Shown here piece after piece: positions 24,250 to 35,706 of a stretch of 64,000 bases of DNA. The notes under the pieces are model-generated. The model did not search any database. It was given only the letters and a program-made list of their open reading frames with translations, and was not told the origin of the DNA. The DNA is from Nephrocerus scutellatus (Eukaryota; Arthropoda; Insecta; Diptera; Pipunculidae): the NCBI GenBank assembly GCA_947095585.1, contig OX352765.1, forward strand, positions 21,234,254 to 21,298,253, read 5' to 3'. Positions within the stretch are counted from its first letter, which is position 1. Each line of letters opens with the position of its first letter. The translations under genes were made by a program, and so were the position numbers.

Positions 24250-25947
24250 CGGGCACGCGAAGTTAATATAGAGAATTTAATGAGCATTAACGCTGTTTGG
24301 ATTGGATTACTCCTGTTTTACTGCTCGGTATAGACGACCGCAGCGTGACGAGTCACATTTCAAAGTGAGTGGCATTGATAATTAACAGAAAACTATACAT
24401 TAATGCACCACATCCACATCTACAATACTCTCATAGAATGACTGTATGGTGTGCCGTTGAGTCATATTTTTTTCAGGATGCTTTGGCAATACTGTAATAG
24501 TACACTACTGGTGATCGCTACCGTGACATGTTGAAACTCTTTTTTTGCCCCGAACTTGATCAAGAATAATGTCAAAAAGTGGTAATATCTACTGAATCTC
24601 ATCAAGGTACCCCAAAAAATACTAAAATCACTAATTCTATATAATAATATAATATAATAATAGAACCAGCTGGATAATTGGTTAGATTTTGGGCCTTATA
24701 TCATACATCTGATTCTTTTTTTGTTATAACTCCTTGCCTTGGTGTAGTGCGTTTATTATTGTGAGGTCAAGGTATGTCAAGGATATCTGGTGCCTCTCAT
24801 TCAAATTGTCCAACAAATTTCGCTTTTTAATTTTGATATTGAATCGAAGTTTTGAACTTTTTTTAAAATTCACAGCGTACAGCTTTTTCTTCCTAAAAAC
24901 ACTCGTGGGAGTAACGAGAAATCATTCTGTTTACTTATCAAAAAAAATTTGCTTGTCTTATCGCCCATAAGATTGTCATTGGAACCTGCACATTCATTTG
25001 GAACTACATGGATCTTTTTATTATGGTGATAAGCAAGAGTATTGCATATCGTTTTGAGCAAATTACAGCAAGGATAAACAAATTGACTGATAAGGTAAAT
25101 ATGTGTGTATGTGTTGGCGTGTCATATGTGTAAACCTCCATTGCTCTTGAAAAAAAACTATTGCCTTCTGCAGGAAATTCCCGAAAACGTTTTCACCGAA
25201 ATTCGTGAACATTATGTAAAGCTGTGCGAACTGGTCGAATACATCGATGATAGTTGCTCTGGAATTATTTTGTTATCCAGCATGAACAATTTTTATTTCG
25301 TCTGTTTGCAGATGTTAAATATTTTCAGGTAATTGGTCTACTGATAATATTAAAAGTCGTCATTAAAAGTCTTTCCACGCAATTGACGACTTTGTAGTAC
25401 TTGGGAGCAATAAATTTCTACAAATTTTAGTTATTATTTTTTTTAGCGACTTACATTGGGTAATAAATTCCATATATTTTTGGTTTTCGCTGCTTTATTT
25501 GGTCGGAAGGACAACATATGTGTTTCTTAATGCGGCATCAATAAATGACGAGTCAAAGGCATCGTTGAATGCTCTTAGAGCAATTGCGCCTCGATCATGG
25601 TCTACAGAGGTAAAAAAAGAATGTGATTATTGTAGCCTTTGTCAAAATCAATACGAATACGTTTTGCTTCCTAATGCTGTTTCCTATTTCGCAGGTGGAA
25701 CGTTTAATAAATTTCAAATGACAACGCAGATTGTGGCTCTCTCTGGGAAGAAATTTTATTTTCTAACGAGGCGATTGTTGTTCGGTGTAAGGCGAACTAA
25801 CAAAGCGAAATTGTTGGTGACAATCGATTAAAAAAGCTTTTTTTTTTTGCTTTTTTCCAGATGGCTGGCACCATTGTCTCTTATGAGTTGGTTTTGCTGC
25901 AATTTGAAGAACCAAGCCGTGTAAAAGGATTGCCCAGTCTTTGCTGA
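22659..25947 (+). pseudogene. Sugar gustatory receptor GR-B (Gr64-like), duplicate of GR-A with lesions
   Basis: Tandem paralog of GR-A with the same exons: 22659-22806, 22861-23052, 23094-23288, 23389-23549, 24972-25094, 25174-25328, 25447-25609, 25695-25786, 25861-25947. All landmarks are present (DIFYRVAYS, GQCFAIMPVVG, TFIWNYMDLF, SYELVLLQFEEP). Two defects would stop it. The intron 3 donor position holds TT (23289-23290) where GR-A has GT, and the nearest GT is one base off and shifts the frame. Exon 8 is 92 nt instead of 90 (ATAAA for GTA near 25707), giving a TGA at once. AATAAA follows the stop near 25953. Exon 3 is identical to GR-A. Base-calling errors could mimic the 2-nt insertion but less easily both defects. 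Confidence 0.75.
23930..24270. repeat. Dispersed repeat with CCAG microsatellite, copy 1
   Basis: In GR-B intron 4. Two or three degenerate units carry GAGATACACATGYGTRYAAA and AAGAAAATCGGG with GACCCC blocks. They end in a perfect CCAG run (about 24219-24250) followed by GCGAAGTTAATATAGAGAAT. The copy at 49140-49500 ends in the same way (GAGAAGTTAATACAGAGAAT) but lacks the CCAG run. Confidence 0.6.
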
Positions 25948-26232
25948 AAGCTCAAATAAAAATCAAACGAACGACCTAAAGACAACAACAACCAAAAGTG
26001 ATAAATGTTTTTATATGAAGCATTATTGATGACATGATATTTTAGTTCTTATAATCTCTATATTGTAAAATGATCTCATTAATAGTTGAAACCTCAAGGA
26101 GAATTGTGGTATTTCGTTTCCTCTTCGTTCTTCGTAAAATAAATAAATACCAAAAATTCTTGTCTTGTATTTGTTGGTATAATAATTTCAGATTTTAAAC
26201 ACCCAGTAAGAACGCGTAACAACGACAAATTA

Positions 26233-29200
26233 ATGGAGGACCAAACATTTCATCGATCCGTTTCAAGGAGTAAGTAAAGTGAAAATATTTACAATGGGAA
26301 ACATATTTACGCTTAAACTTAATGCAATTAAAAAGGAAGTACGAGTGAACTTATTTTGTTTAATCATCAAATATAGTTGAAGGAATTGTTTGTGGTTAGC
26401 GTTGGAAGTCTTGAACTAACGTTTAGAATGTTGACCTATAGCTCACAGGCGAAATAGATTTTACGGCTGTATCCCTAATAAAGTTTTGCATAAATGTTCT
26501 TGACTTTTCCAGTTTATCAGTTTTTTCGTCTTCTTTGAAGTACTTTTTAACCACCTTTCACTCAACATAGAAAGCTGAAATTTTGTGAAAAGCTTAGTGT
26601 CATAGGCAACTTTTTAGATCCAGCGATTGACATGTGTCGCAAGTCACGTCTAGAGCGTAATATGCGGGGAATATGTTTAATTTTTCCAATAGGCCCCACC
26701 TTTTTTTTGACCACCTAAATGTTGTTGTTTAGTCAAGTAGGGTTTTTCTGAGATCCCGTGTGTGATTCGTATCGCGAGTCTCATGTGGCGCGTGTGATGC
26801 GTGGAAAGTGTTTTTTTTTCGACTTTCTTGATGTTCTTTTTAACCCATTTTTAAATTCTGTTTTTGTGTCGACATATACATAAAAGTGTGTATCCGAAAA
26901 ACGAAGTTTTTTTCACATTTACTTGTTAATTTCCAATTTATAATTAATTACTGTTAACCCGGCGCGGCGGTTCCCGGTATGAAAATTATTAATTCTACAC
27001 AAATCGTTTTAGATTATTGTTACATGTTAGGGATAGTCCGAAAACTATGGACCCGTCTGTGTAAAAATGAATGTGTTCATCTTCCAAGTAAGCGTCTTCG
27101 TCCCAGAATAATCTGGAGGGAAAGGTTACCTGGAAGTTTTTGTTGAAATGGAGCTACGAAATGGTGTTGTCTGGAATCCTGACAAAATTCAGGATAGAGG
27201 AGTGATAGATTTCATTTCTAGTCCACTGGGAGACAGCATTAAGGCGAATAGCCGAACTAGCAGCTACTTGCCTGCTGTAAATGTGTAAGGTTGAACAGAA
27301 TGTCCAATGAGGTGGAGGGGTTGCACGAAGTGCTCCGCTCATATATAGAATAGCTGATATTTGGACTTTGCCTAAGTTGTCAAGGTTTACTTTCATATCT
27401 AAGGCAGTCAACCATACAGTTACACCTTATAGAAGAGTAGGTCTTACTACCGCTGTATATAGCCTATGAGTTATATGGGTTTGACGACCTCATCTGTAAC
27501 TAATGTTTTTGGTTTTGCATGAGAAGAGTGCCAGTGTGGCTTTACAAAGTCTTTCTTGTATGTTAGGTTTTCAGCTTAGCTTTCTGTCCAAAATAAGACC
27601 CAAATACTTGGCTTTATTAGAAAATGTTAAGCTTATACCTTTTATAGAAGTATGGTTAATAAGTGAAACTTTATATTTCTTGGTAAGTAGGACAAGCTCA
27701 GTTTTGTGAGGATTTACCCCTAAACCATAGCGATCTGCCCAGCAAGTTAGATTGTTGAGAGCATTTTGCAGAAGTTCCTTTAAAGTATTCGGGTAAATCT
27801 TTGAGACGGCAACATCAACGTCATCCGCATAATCGATTACTATGCAGCCTTCACCTCTTAGGCATCCCAGCAGCTCATACACTGCTATGTTCCATATAAG
27901 GGGAGAGGACTCCACCTTGTGGGGTTCCTCTGCAGACAGATCGTCTGGCAGACGATACGCCCAGCTTTGAATTAATAATCCGACTTGTGAGCAGAAGATT
28001 AATCCATTCGCCAAGCGAGTCGTCCACTCTCAAAGTCGACAGTGCATCCGTAATCGCAGATGTGTTGATGTTGTTAAAAGCGGGGGGAGGGATTGTTCAA
28101 TATAACGTACCAGTATGTGCAGAGCTGTTTTTATAGACTTGCCTTTAGGAGTATTTTGTCAATGCGTGTGCGTATGTAGATATTGATTAGTCTTTCCAGT
28201 CATCATCGGTAACAGGAATGATGAAAGACTGATTGGTCTGAGATCCTTTCGACTAACATGCGAGCATTTGCAGGCTTTGGGTATGAAAACTACGTTAACT
28301 TCTCTCCATAATACTGGAATATGGACCAGATCTTAGAATTGTTTCCAATATCTTCTGTAGGTGCATAAACGTTTTTAGGGCTTGTGTTCTTAACTCGAAG
28401 TCTGCATAGCCGTTCATAAGAGTTGCGGTACATATCTTTTCGCGCATTTGTATTGTCCGTGTTATATTAATGTACACAAATGGAAGAAACCTACAATTTA
28501 AAGCCATATCCAAATAGCGAATTGTGAAATTTCCATGACAGTTATAACTATAGGACATTTTTCAGACATTCGCAAGAGGTGTGACCATGAAAAAAGATCT
28601 TTGGGATTCCAAATTTGTACCTCCCGCTCAGTAGTCCAACGCACTAACTACGACACCCAGAGTATACTGTAATAGCCAAGATAAATTTTCGTGCTAGATT
28701 ACTTATGATAGTCTGTTACTATAACTTTTAGCAATTAAATGCACATAAATATTTCATCCGTTCAAGTTATAGTAAAACACTAACTTACTTGGTCAACCTA
28801 TACTTCGATTTATTATTTGGATACTTCGATTTATTATTTGTCTAGAAACGGTATAAAAGACATTGAGTAAAAAAGTCTTTAAAATAAAAATATCTTTTAT
28901 TTTTTATTCGTAAAAATAATTTTTTTTCTGTAATTTTCAATTAATTTTCAGTCCTGTTCTTCTCTCAGTTTTTCGCTGTTCTGCCAGTATCCAATATCAG
29001 ATCATCAAATATCTATCGCGTACACTACTCGTGGATGAGCTTTCCAGTTCTAATCACTGCGATTGTATTCCTATTGAACTCCTTGGAGTTTCTAATGCTG
29101 ATTAATTTGTTGCTAATAAAAGGTTTCAGTTTTTACGCTTCAGGTAAGCAGACAACTTTTTTAATATCTCATCTCATTAAAACAACGACAATAATTTTTA

Positions 29201-32200
29201 TAATTCATTTTCTCTGTCGTCAGGTTCTCTTTTATTTTTTCTGGTCTGCCTGTCGGAACATTTACTTTTTTGGCGTTTAGCAATAAAATGGCCAAGGATT
29301 TGTAAAATTTGGCGACGAACCGAGCAAATATTCCTCCGAACACCGTATCGCCTCTATTGTACGTTCAATATGAACCTTGCTATTAAGTTCTTTGGCGGTC
29401 TAATTCTATTAAATGCATTTTGTAAGTATATACTTAGGTAAGTGTGTGTGTGTTCGTACCTATTAACGCTAGTTGGTGATGTCAGCGACAGCGTTCTCGA
29501 CGAAAACCAGAGAACGATGTAGAAATGGGACACCTAACCTTCACTGTACCCAGCAAATCGAAAGCGCTGTAAAACATCGTCATCATATGGTTCTATAACC
29601 GTGGTCCGGTCATGGCCTCCCGCAAAAATCCCTTCTCCAGTCTCCATTTCGAGCCAGTTTAAAAAACCATAAGCTCTGGTCTGCGTCGCTGTCGTGTCCC
29701 ATCAATCATACCGCAAAGGACTTTCCTTTCCTGCCCGGAATTAATTCTGTTTACAATGCCAACTTCGCGGTAGCGCTCGTAGATCTCATAACTATTGATC
29801 ATCTGTAATCGTCCTTCTCCACATACGTTGTCAAACAAAATTCCATATTTCCTCTTGAACGCAGCTAAGTGGCCAAAGTGCCTTTTGCTACATACCCAAG
29901 TGTCGGAGCCATATATAAGTACTGGTATGTCCATTGTCTAGCACACAAGCAGCTTGGATGTTATAGGTAAATTCCTGGATTGGAAGTTTCTTGCTTTGTT
30001 GGCTTTATCTGCGATCACGGATACACTGGCCTTGAGGGTAGACGACTCACTTGTCGAAGTGATTGACCTTCTACTCATAAGTCATATTGTCAATTCAAAA
30101 TCGGGTGTGTCGTCTGCCAGAATATCTGTCTGCAGAGGAACCCCGCAAGGAGTCCTGTCCCCCCTTCTATAGAACTTAGTGGTAAATGAGTTGCTTGTAT
30201 GCCTGAGAAGGGAGGGCTGCGGAGTGATCACTTTAGCTGATGACGTTGCTATTGTCATCTCAGGAAAGCACCCTAACACCTCAAAAGAACTCCTGTAAAA
30301 TGCACTCAACAAGCTAACAAGTTGGGCAGATTGTTTTGGTTTAGAAGTAAGCCCCCACAAAACTGAACTTGTCCTCTTCTCTAAGAAATACAAAATTTCA
30401 CAGGTTGACCCTCCTTCTATTAAAGGTACAAACTTAACTTTCTCTAAAAATTCTAACACTGGACAAAAAGTTAAGCTGAAAACTAAACTTGCAAGAAAGA
30501 GTTCGTTAATTCACAGTGGATATCTTCTCTTACAAAAAAAGCCACTGGAAACAAATGAGGCTTTCAACCCCATATCACCCATTTGCTAGCGCGGCTATTC
30601 GCCTCAAAAAAAAAATACTTTTTTTAAAACTCGGCTTGCGTGACACATGTTTTTTTAAAGTAAAATCCTTTTAAGATAATTCAGTCTCTAGGCTGAATTA
30701 CAATTATCCATATGGCAAGCTGAGAAGCTCCGCTTTACTATCTTATAAATAATATTTGGCGCGACAGACCGTTGCGGTCCAAGGCCCTCTCGCGACCATT
30801 TGTGTTGTGCATGTATTATTTTTCACACAAATGGAAGTGACCTAAAATTTAATACCGTAGCCGAACGCCGAATTGAGAAGCTTTCCGTGACAAGTTATTA
30901 CTGTCGAATGTTTGTTTGACATTCGCGGGAGGTGGGACACCGTGAAAAATACTTTTGATGTTAAACGGATTCAGACCACGAGCCTCCTGCCCAGCAGCCA
31001 TGTAGTTATCCACTGAGCTACGTCGCCCAAAATATATTTTTAATATTAAATAGTAGCCAGATCTGAAGGAGTAAAGTTCATCTTGCACTGTTTTATGGAA
31101 CCTAAGCATATCGCAGCATTCTTAGCGATGCAGAATATGTGGTTATTCTAACAAAGCTTGTTGTTGACGCATATCTCCAGTATTGCAAGTTAAAGATCGA
31201 GTGTTTAAAATACGCTTAGACGACAGAAGACTTGGAAGCGTTAAATTCCACTCTATTTTTACGTGCTTAACATTCGTTGTTGGTCAATTTCCACTTGCGA
31301 TGAAGAGAAGCGTGCAGAAAGCTTGAAATAATATGAAAATCTTAGAGTACTGTCGTCAGCGAAAAAAAGAATTGGATTAGAAGTAACGGATAGCAAATCA
31401 TTAATGAAAACGAGAAAGAGTATCGGGGACAAAACAGAGCCTTAGGAAACGCTGGCATTTAGGCGATGATCATTGGAGTTGAAACCGTCCAATACAACCT
31501 GGAAAGGTAGTTACTAGTCGAGTCAAGCAGGGCCTTATCAATTTCATTGGCATACATTTTCGGCAAAAAAGCTTGATGCCAGACTCTGCCTTGGAAATAT
31601 CGATTGCAACGACTGTTCTATTAGATTCTATTGTATTTCAGTTTTCTTACAAACACAATCTTTCATTTATATTATCATGTATTTTGTTGTTTATGTTGTT
31701 AACCTTTTTTGCTTGTTTTGCATATTTCCAAGTGGAACACTGCTTATTTCTTTGGAACGCAATGCACAACAGTGAACTACAAAGAGAACAGTGCAATTTG
31801 ACCCACACATTTTGGGAGAATTTGTACCGACGTGAGAGGACTCACCTGTTCCATGTCTTATCGTGGCGCTTGTGGATGTTGCCGACACTTGAGGTGCGTA
31901 TAGGTATCGTTCGGTTCGTCAAACAAACAAAACAATTAACTTTTCTGTACAACAATTGTAGTATATAAACTTGTCAATGGCTTATGTTCGATCTTTTTCC
32001 GATGCATTTATTACTTGCGTAAGCATTGGTTTGGCTGCAAGATTTCGCCAGCTGTATCTGCGAATTGAAGCTGTTCGAAGGAAGGTGAGGAAGGCGTCAG
32101 TGCAGTAGAATGCTTTTGTTTTGTTATTTCGAACTTCACTTCATTTTAGACAATGCCTGATATCTTTTGGATAGAGATTCGCCAGGACTATTTAGCACTT

Positions 32201-32840
32201 AAGAATCTAGTTCGGCTATTGAATAATGAAATATCATTGATAATTGTGGTTGCTTGCTGCAATAATATGAACTTCATTTGTTTGCAGTTGTTTAACAGCT
32301 TTAAGTAATTCGTAAATTGCATCCTTAAATTATCCGGTGAAAATTGAGTTAAATTTTTTTTACAGAAATATAGGCGGCGATACAATTACCACAATTATTT
32401 TCTGGTACTCATTGATGTTTGTCATCATGCGGACTTTAGTCACACTGTTTGCTGCATCGGCTATACACGATGTTACAATTAGGATTCTAGCCACACTGCG
32501 AGATGTTCCATCGAAATCGTGGACATTGGAAGTATGTGTACCTAATGTTGGAAAACGTATAGAAGTATTTTGCATTAAACTTGATTCGCCATTAAAGGTT
32601 CAGCGCTTTGGGGAGCAATTGTCCGTTGATATAACTGCTTTGTCTGGAAGAGGATTTTTCTTTCTTACTAGAAAGATGATTTTTGCAGTGAGTTTGCTTT
32701 TTTTTTATATTTAATGTAATTTTTTTAATTAAGAAATTATTTAACTTCAGATGGCCAGTACAGTTGTTACATATGAAGTCGTAATGGCGCAAGTTGTTGA
32801 CAAAGGATCCAACCAAGAAATTGATATTTGCTTTTTATAA
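26233..32840 (+). CDS. Sugar gustatory receptor GR-C (Gr64-like), intact
   Basis: Sugar receptor family member. Exons: 26233-26269, 28952-29143, 29224-29421, 31733-31893, 31962-32084, 32150-32304, 32366-32531, 32598-32687, 32751-32840. They join to 403 aa with no stop, in the same phases as GR-A. The very short first exon (MEDQTFHRSVSR) is supported by phase, by TFHR preceding the intron as in the paralogs, and by its duplicated copy at 20765. Landmarks: SQFFAVLPVSN, RRTEQIFLRTPYR, IGLAARFRQLYLR, NNMNFICLQLF, IFWYSLMFVIMRT, FFFLTRKMIFA, TYEVVMAQV. Intron 1 (2.7 kb) and intron 3 (2.3 kb) are filled with LINE and SINE debris. AATAAA lies about 20 bp after the stop. An extra upstream exon cannot be excluded, since the frame is open for some distance before 26233. 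Confidence 0.85.
27150..28290 (-). mobile_element. LINE reverse transcriptase remnant in GR-C intron 1
   Basis: Minus strand. The frame near 28014-27571 reads LPDDLSAEEPHKVESSPLIW (RT finger and palm, degenerate) and the catalytic DYADDVDVAVS (about 27840-27808), then WADRYGLGVNPHKTELVLL and KAKYLGLILDRKLS, the usual Jockey/R1-type RT end. The plus-strand piece at 29945-30600 is the same family. Confidence 0.75.
28430..28666 (-). mobile_element. tRNA-derived SINE, copy 2 (minus)
   Basis: The reverse complement begins GTCGTAGTTAGTGCGTTGGA (a degenerate box A) and continues through a box-B-like segment, CGAATGTCTGAAAAATG and ACAATTCGC. It then has TTGTAGGTTTCTTCCATTTG, the block seen in copy 1 at 10840-10860. 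Diverged, with no clear target duplication. Confidence 0.6.
29590..29940 (-). mobile_element. LINE C-terminal fragment in GR-C intron 3
   Basis: Minus strand: MDIPVLIYGSDTWVCSKRH (about 29934-29880) is the conserved RT C-terminal block of RTE-like elements, followed by ERYREVGIVNRI and a tail. It abuts an oppositely oriented LINE piece at about 29945. Confidence 0.6.
29945..30600 (+). mobile_element. LINE reverse transcriptase remnant, plus strand, in GR-C intron 3
   Basis: RISVCRGTPQGVLSPLL (about 30112-30165), a degenerate LADDVAIVIS box (about 30235-30265) and WADCFGLEVSPHKTELVLF (about 30325-30380), with stops between. It is the same family as 27150-28290 but in the opposite orientation, so the two could pair as inverted repeats within the GR-C transcript. 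Confidence 0.7.
30745..31030 (-). mobile_element. tRNA-derived SINE, copy 3 (minus)
   Basis: The reverse complement starts GGCGACGTAGCTCAGTGGAT (box A TAGCTCAGTGG) and has a box B near GTGGTCTGAATCC. It shares with copy 1 the blocks AAAAGTATTTTTC, GGTGTCCCACCTCCCGCGAA, AGCTTCTCAATTCGGCG, CACAAATGG and GGCCTTGGACCGCAAC. In GR-C intron 3. Confidence 0.75.
31080..31570 (-). mobile_element. Jockey/CR1-like LINE fragment, second copy
   Basis: Aligns with 2240-2830 in the same orientation (GTACTGTCGTCAGCGAAA, ATTGGATTAGA, TCATTAATGAAAA). It is shorter and more decayed than the copy beside Uba3, and ends just before GR-C exon 4 (31733). Confidence 0.65.
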
Positions 32841-33589
32841 TGTGTCATAACATTTTGTTCAAAATAAAGATATTTACATAATGTATATCTGTATACTACT
32901 TAATGCCGTTGTTTTTGCGACATCATTCTAAAGTAAGGGTTTTCTTATGTGAATTTCGATTCGCACAAAAAAACCACTCTGTCTTGGGAAAATTTGTTTG
33001 TTTGGCTGTCAAGTTTTTGTATTCGACAGAAAAGAACAATCTGTCAACCACAATTTTTGCTCGGCGATCGTCGTTTTCTTTTACAGAATTCGTTGCATAA
33101 TCCTTTGATTGGGTCGAAACTTTTTAAGAATTGAAATTAATTGATTAGAAATCTTTGTCGGATCTGTTAGTGGTTCTCAGTAAATGGAGCACGAATCGAA
33201 TATCTATTCCTGAAGAAACGTCACAGTGCTTTTAGTAAATACAAATCGAATGATATAATATTGTGCCACGTGCCAAGCAAAATACAAATAAAATGCATAT
33301 TCAAACATCTGCGAAACAAACAACAACAGTGAAGCCCTCTCCACTACGATTGGTTTTGCGCACCAAACACTGGACTAAAGATCGTCAACCCATCGATAGG
33401 TCCGATTAATACCCCTCTCAAAACCGCCTTAAGACCCACCTCAAGACCCCCTTAAGACCCTCTCAAGAGCACCTTAAAACCCCATTAGGACTCCACTTAA
33501 TACCATCTTAAAAGCCTCTCAAGTATCCCTCAGACCACCTGAGGACCCATTCAAGACCCCAATAAAACCCGCCCCATTAAAAATCCTAT
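32841..33589. other. GR-C 3' region with a degenerate CTCAAGACC repeat
   Basis: AATAAA lies near 32863. From about 33400 to 33580 an imperfect short repeat built on CTYAAGACCC recurs more than ten times. No exon is seen. Confidence 0.45.
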
Positions 33590-34990
33590 CAAAAGAACGC
33601 GTACGTGACTGTCAGCGTTAGAATAAAAATATGCATAATAGTTCCTACCATAAGAAAGCAAAATAATCCTATAGAGAGGCTCTCATGGGAGTAAAAATTG
33701 CTGTGTTGCCCAGGGACTTCCCGAAGACAACACTTACTACTGCTTAAATGGACTAGATTCAAGAGGCAATACTCGACAAAATCATTGAGCAAAAGGAAGG
33801 AAGGCCACAATTCTTTGGCAGTAGCTACAACCCATAAAATGAGATGAATCCAAGACAATCTGCACCATGATAAAGCAGCATCAGCTGAAATAAACAGACG
33901 ATTTGCGGAGGCATTTCCAATATTGGACGCTTTCAGAAAGCTTGGTAAATAAAAGGCAAAATAATGGGCATTAAAAACAAAAATTGTAAGTTAATATATC
34001 ACAAAGAAGAAGACCAACCTAGAGCTGCCGTTATTGTAGACAACAACATTAATATAATGCCTATTCAAGAATTCACGGACAGGCACTATCATAGCAGAGG
34101 TCATCATCCAGGAGGAGAGTACAGAGGTCATCACTGCCTCAGCATACTTCCATGGGGAAAACCAAGAAGCCCCACCTAGGATGATTCAAAAATTAGAGAA
34201 CTACTGTATGAGAACCAACAAGGTCCTCATCATCGGCCCACAATATATTATTGTGAAGCAGTGATACAAACAAAAGAGGTTAGTCCTTACTAGAATTCCT
34301 GTAGCGGGTATGTGTTGGTCTCTACTAAATCTCTTCTAAAGCTCTATTAAATCTATCCCTGTGACACATTGCCATCAAAGAAGAAGCAGCCAGACAAAAT
34401 ATATCCCTTCACAAACTATACAACTTCAAACAAAGAGAACACAAAGGGCATCTTAGTATACTTGAAAAGGTAAAACCCGTAAAGAAACTCACCCGAAACA
34501 TCGACCAAACTAATACTGACCGAGTCCTATGTACGGATTCAATAATGCAAATATAAATAGTTAAATAAAAAACTGGACAATAAAATGCACAAATAGCTAC
34601 TGGGAAAATATATAGTGTCTAAAACACTCAAAGAAATTCCTAAACTTTAACCACAAAAAGGTAAAAGAAGTTATAAAACTCAAAAAACAAGAACTAAGAA
34701 TCTTATGTGGAGTACTAACAGGACAATATACTTGGAAGTATCATTTACACATAATAGGAATTAGTAGTGATGAGACCTGTATATACAATCAATGAAGGGG
34801 AGGAGACAATGCAGCACCTCATAGCAGACTGGGCAAAATAAATATTAGGGTAGAAGATTACCAACAAATCCCAGCCAAAGGAATAATACAGTTTATCAAA
34901 AGACTAAAAGATTACTAGGCTCAAAGAATAGGGGGCACAATAGACCAATGTAGGTCGCGGTGCAAGTGGCCACCAATTCTCATCGTATCG
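33590..34990 (+). mobile_element. LINE remnant between GR-C and GR-D
   Basis: Decayed plus-strand sequence. SAEINRRFAEAFPILDAF (about 33880-33940) resembles a LINE linker. KKQELRILCGVLTGQYTWKY (about 34683-34745) followed by EGEETMQHLIAD (about 34797-34835) resembles the C-terminal zinc region after RNase H in I/R1-type elements. Many stops; the clade assignment is weak. Confidence 0.5.
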
Positions 34991-35640
34991 TATAGTGCCT
35001 ACCAGGCATCGTCGTGCCCTAAGGGTTAAATTAATATTTTATACCATTAAAATAATAGTACCTACAAACTTTTAAAAATTTATGGTAATGCTATTACAAA
35101 AAATGAAGTTTAAATCCATTAACTTAAAAGTTTCCAAATAATTACTTCAACGCTATCCATCCTATTGACAAAATAGGAACAAAATATTAAAACCATTATG
35201 AAGTCATGTAATTTTTCTCTGAGTGTATGTTTATTGGCTATGTGACGAGTGTTTCATTATCCTTGAAAGTAACCTTGATTCACATATTACTTCATTACAG
35301 CAAATATCTTTATCCACCTGAATGTACTTTATATTTCAACCATTTTCATGTGGATAATATTTTTTAGGTCATCGACACATAGTCGCATTGAGTAGCCTAA
35401 CATGTGCTGTCTCCCACAATATGAACATTACGGATTTATCCTGTCACTTAATCGCAATTGCGATCACAAGAGGCGAACCCATTACAAATCAGCAAATGAC
35501 AGTGCATGTCAGCAAAATATTATGGACATGTTTACGGATTGTTTACCAATGGGCACAAATAATTGCCATCTTATCAAAAGTTTGAATTCACTTTTTAACT
35601 TCAGTTAACATTTTTTTTCGGTGTTGGAATATATTGAGTT
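34991..35640. other. Spacer upstream of GR-D
   Basis: AT-rich with no clear exon. It must contain the GR-D promoter if the start at 35707 is right. No motif stands out. Confidence 0.4.
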
Positions 35641-35706
35641 CGAATTGTGACACTTGGATTTAGGTTACACTTATTGCAGCGGAGAATAACAAATGAATCT
35701 TTCGCT

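Larger units (their letters stand above)
21780..26462 (+). repeat. Tandem segmental duplication, unit 2 (contains GR-B)
   Basis: Partner of 14450-20998. Similarity ends at about 26462 with a shared GGCGAAATAGATTTT, after which the two copies differ completely. This unit is continuous with the real GR-C, so its right end marks the original boundary inside GR-C intron 1. Confidence 0.75.

Noticed and set aside
24035..24271. Frames ending in SQPASQPAS repeats
   Set aside because: Produced by the CCAG microsatellite, inside a dispersed repeat in GR-B intron 4.
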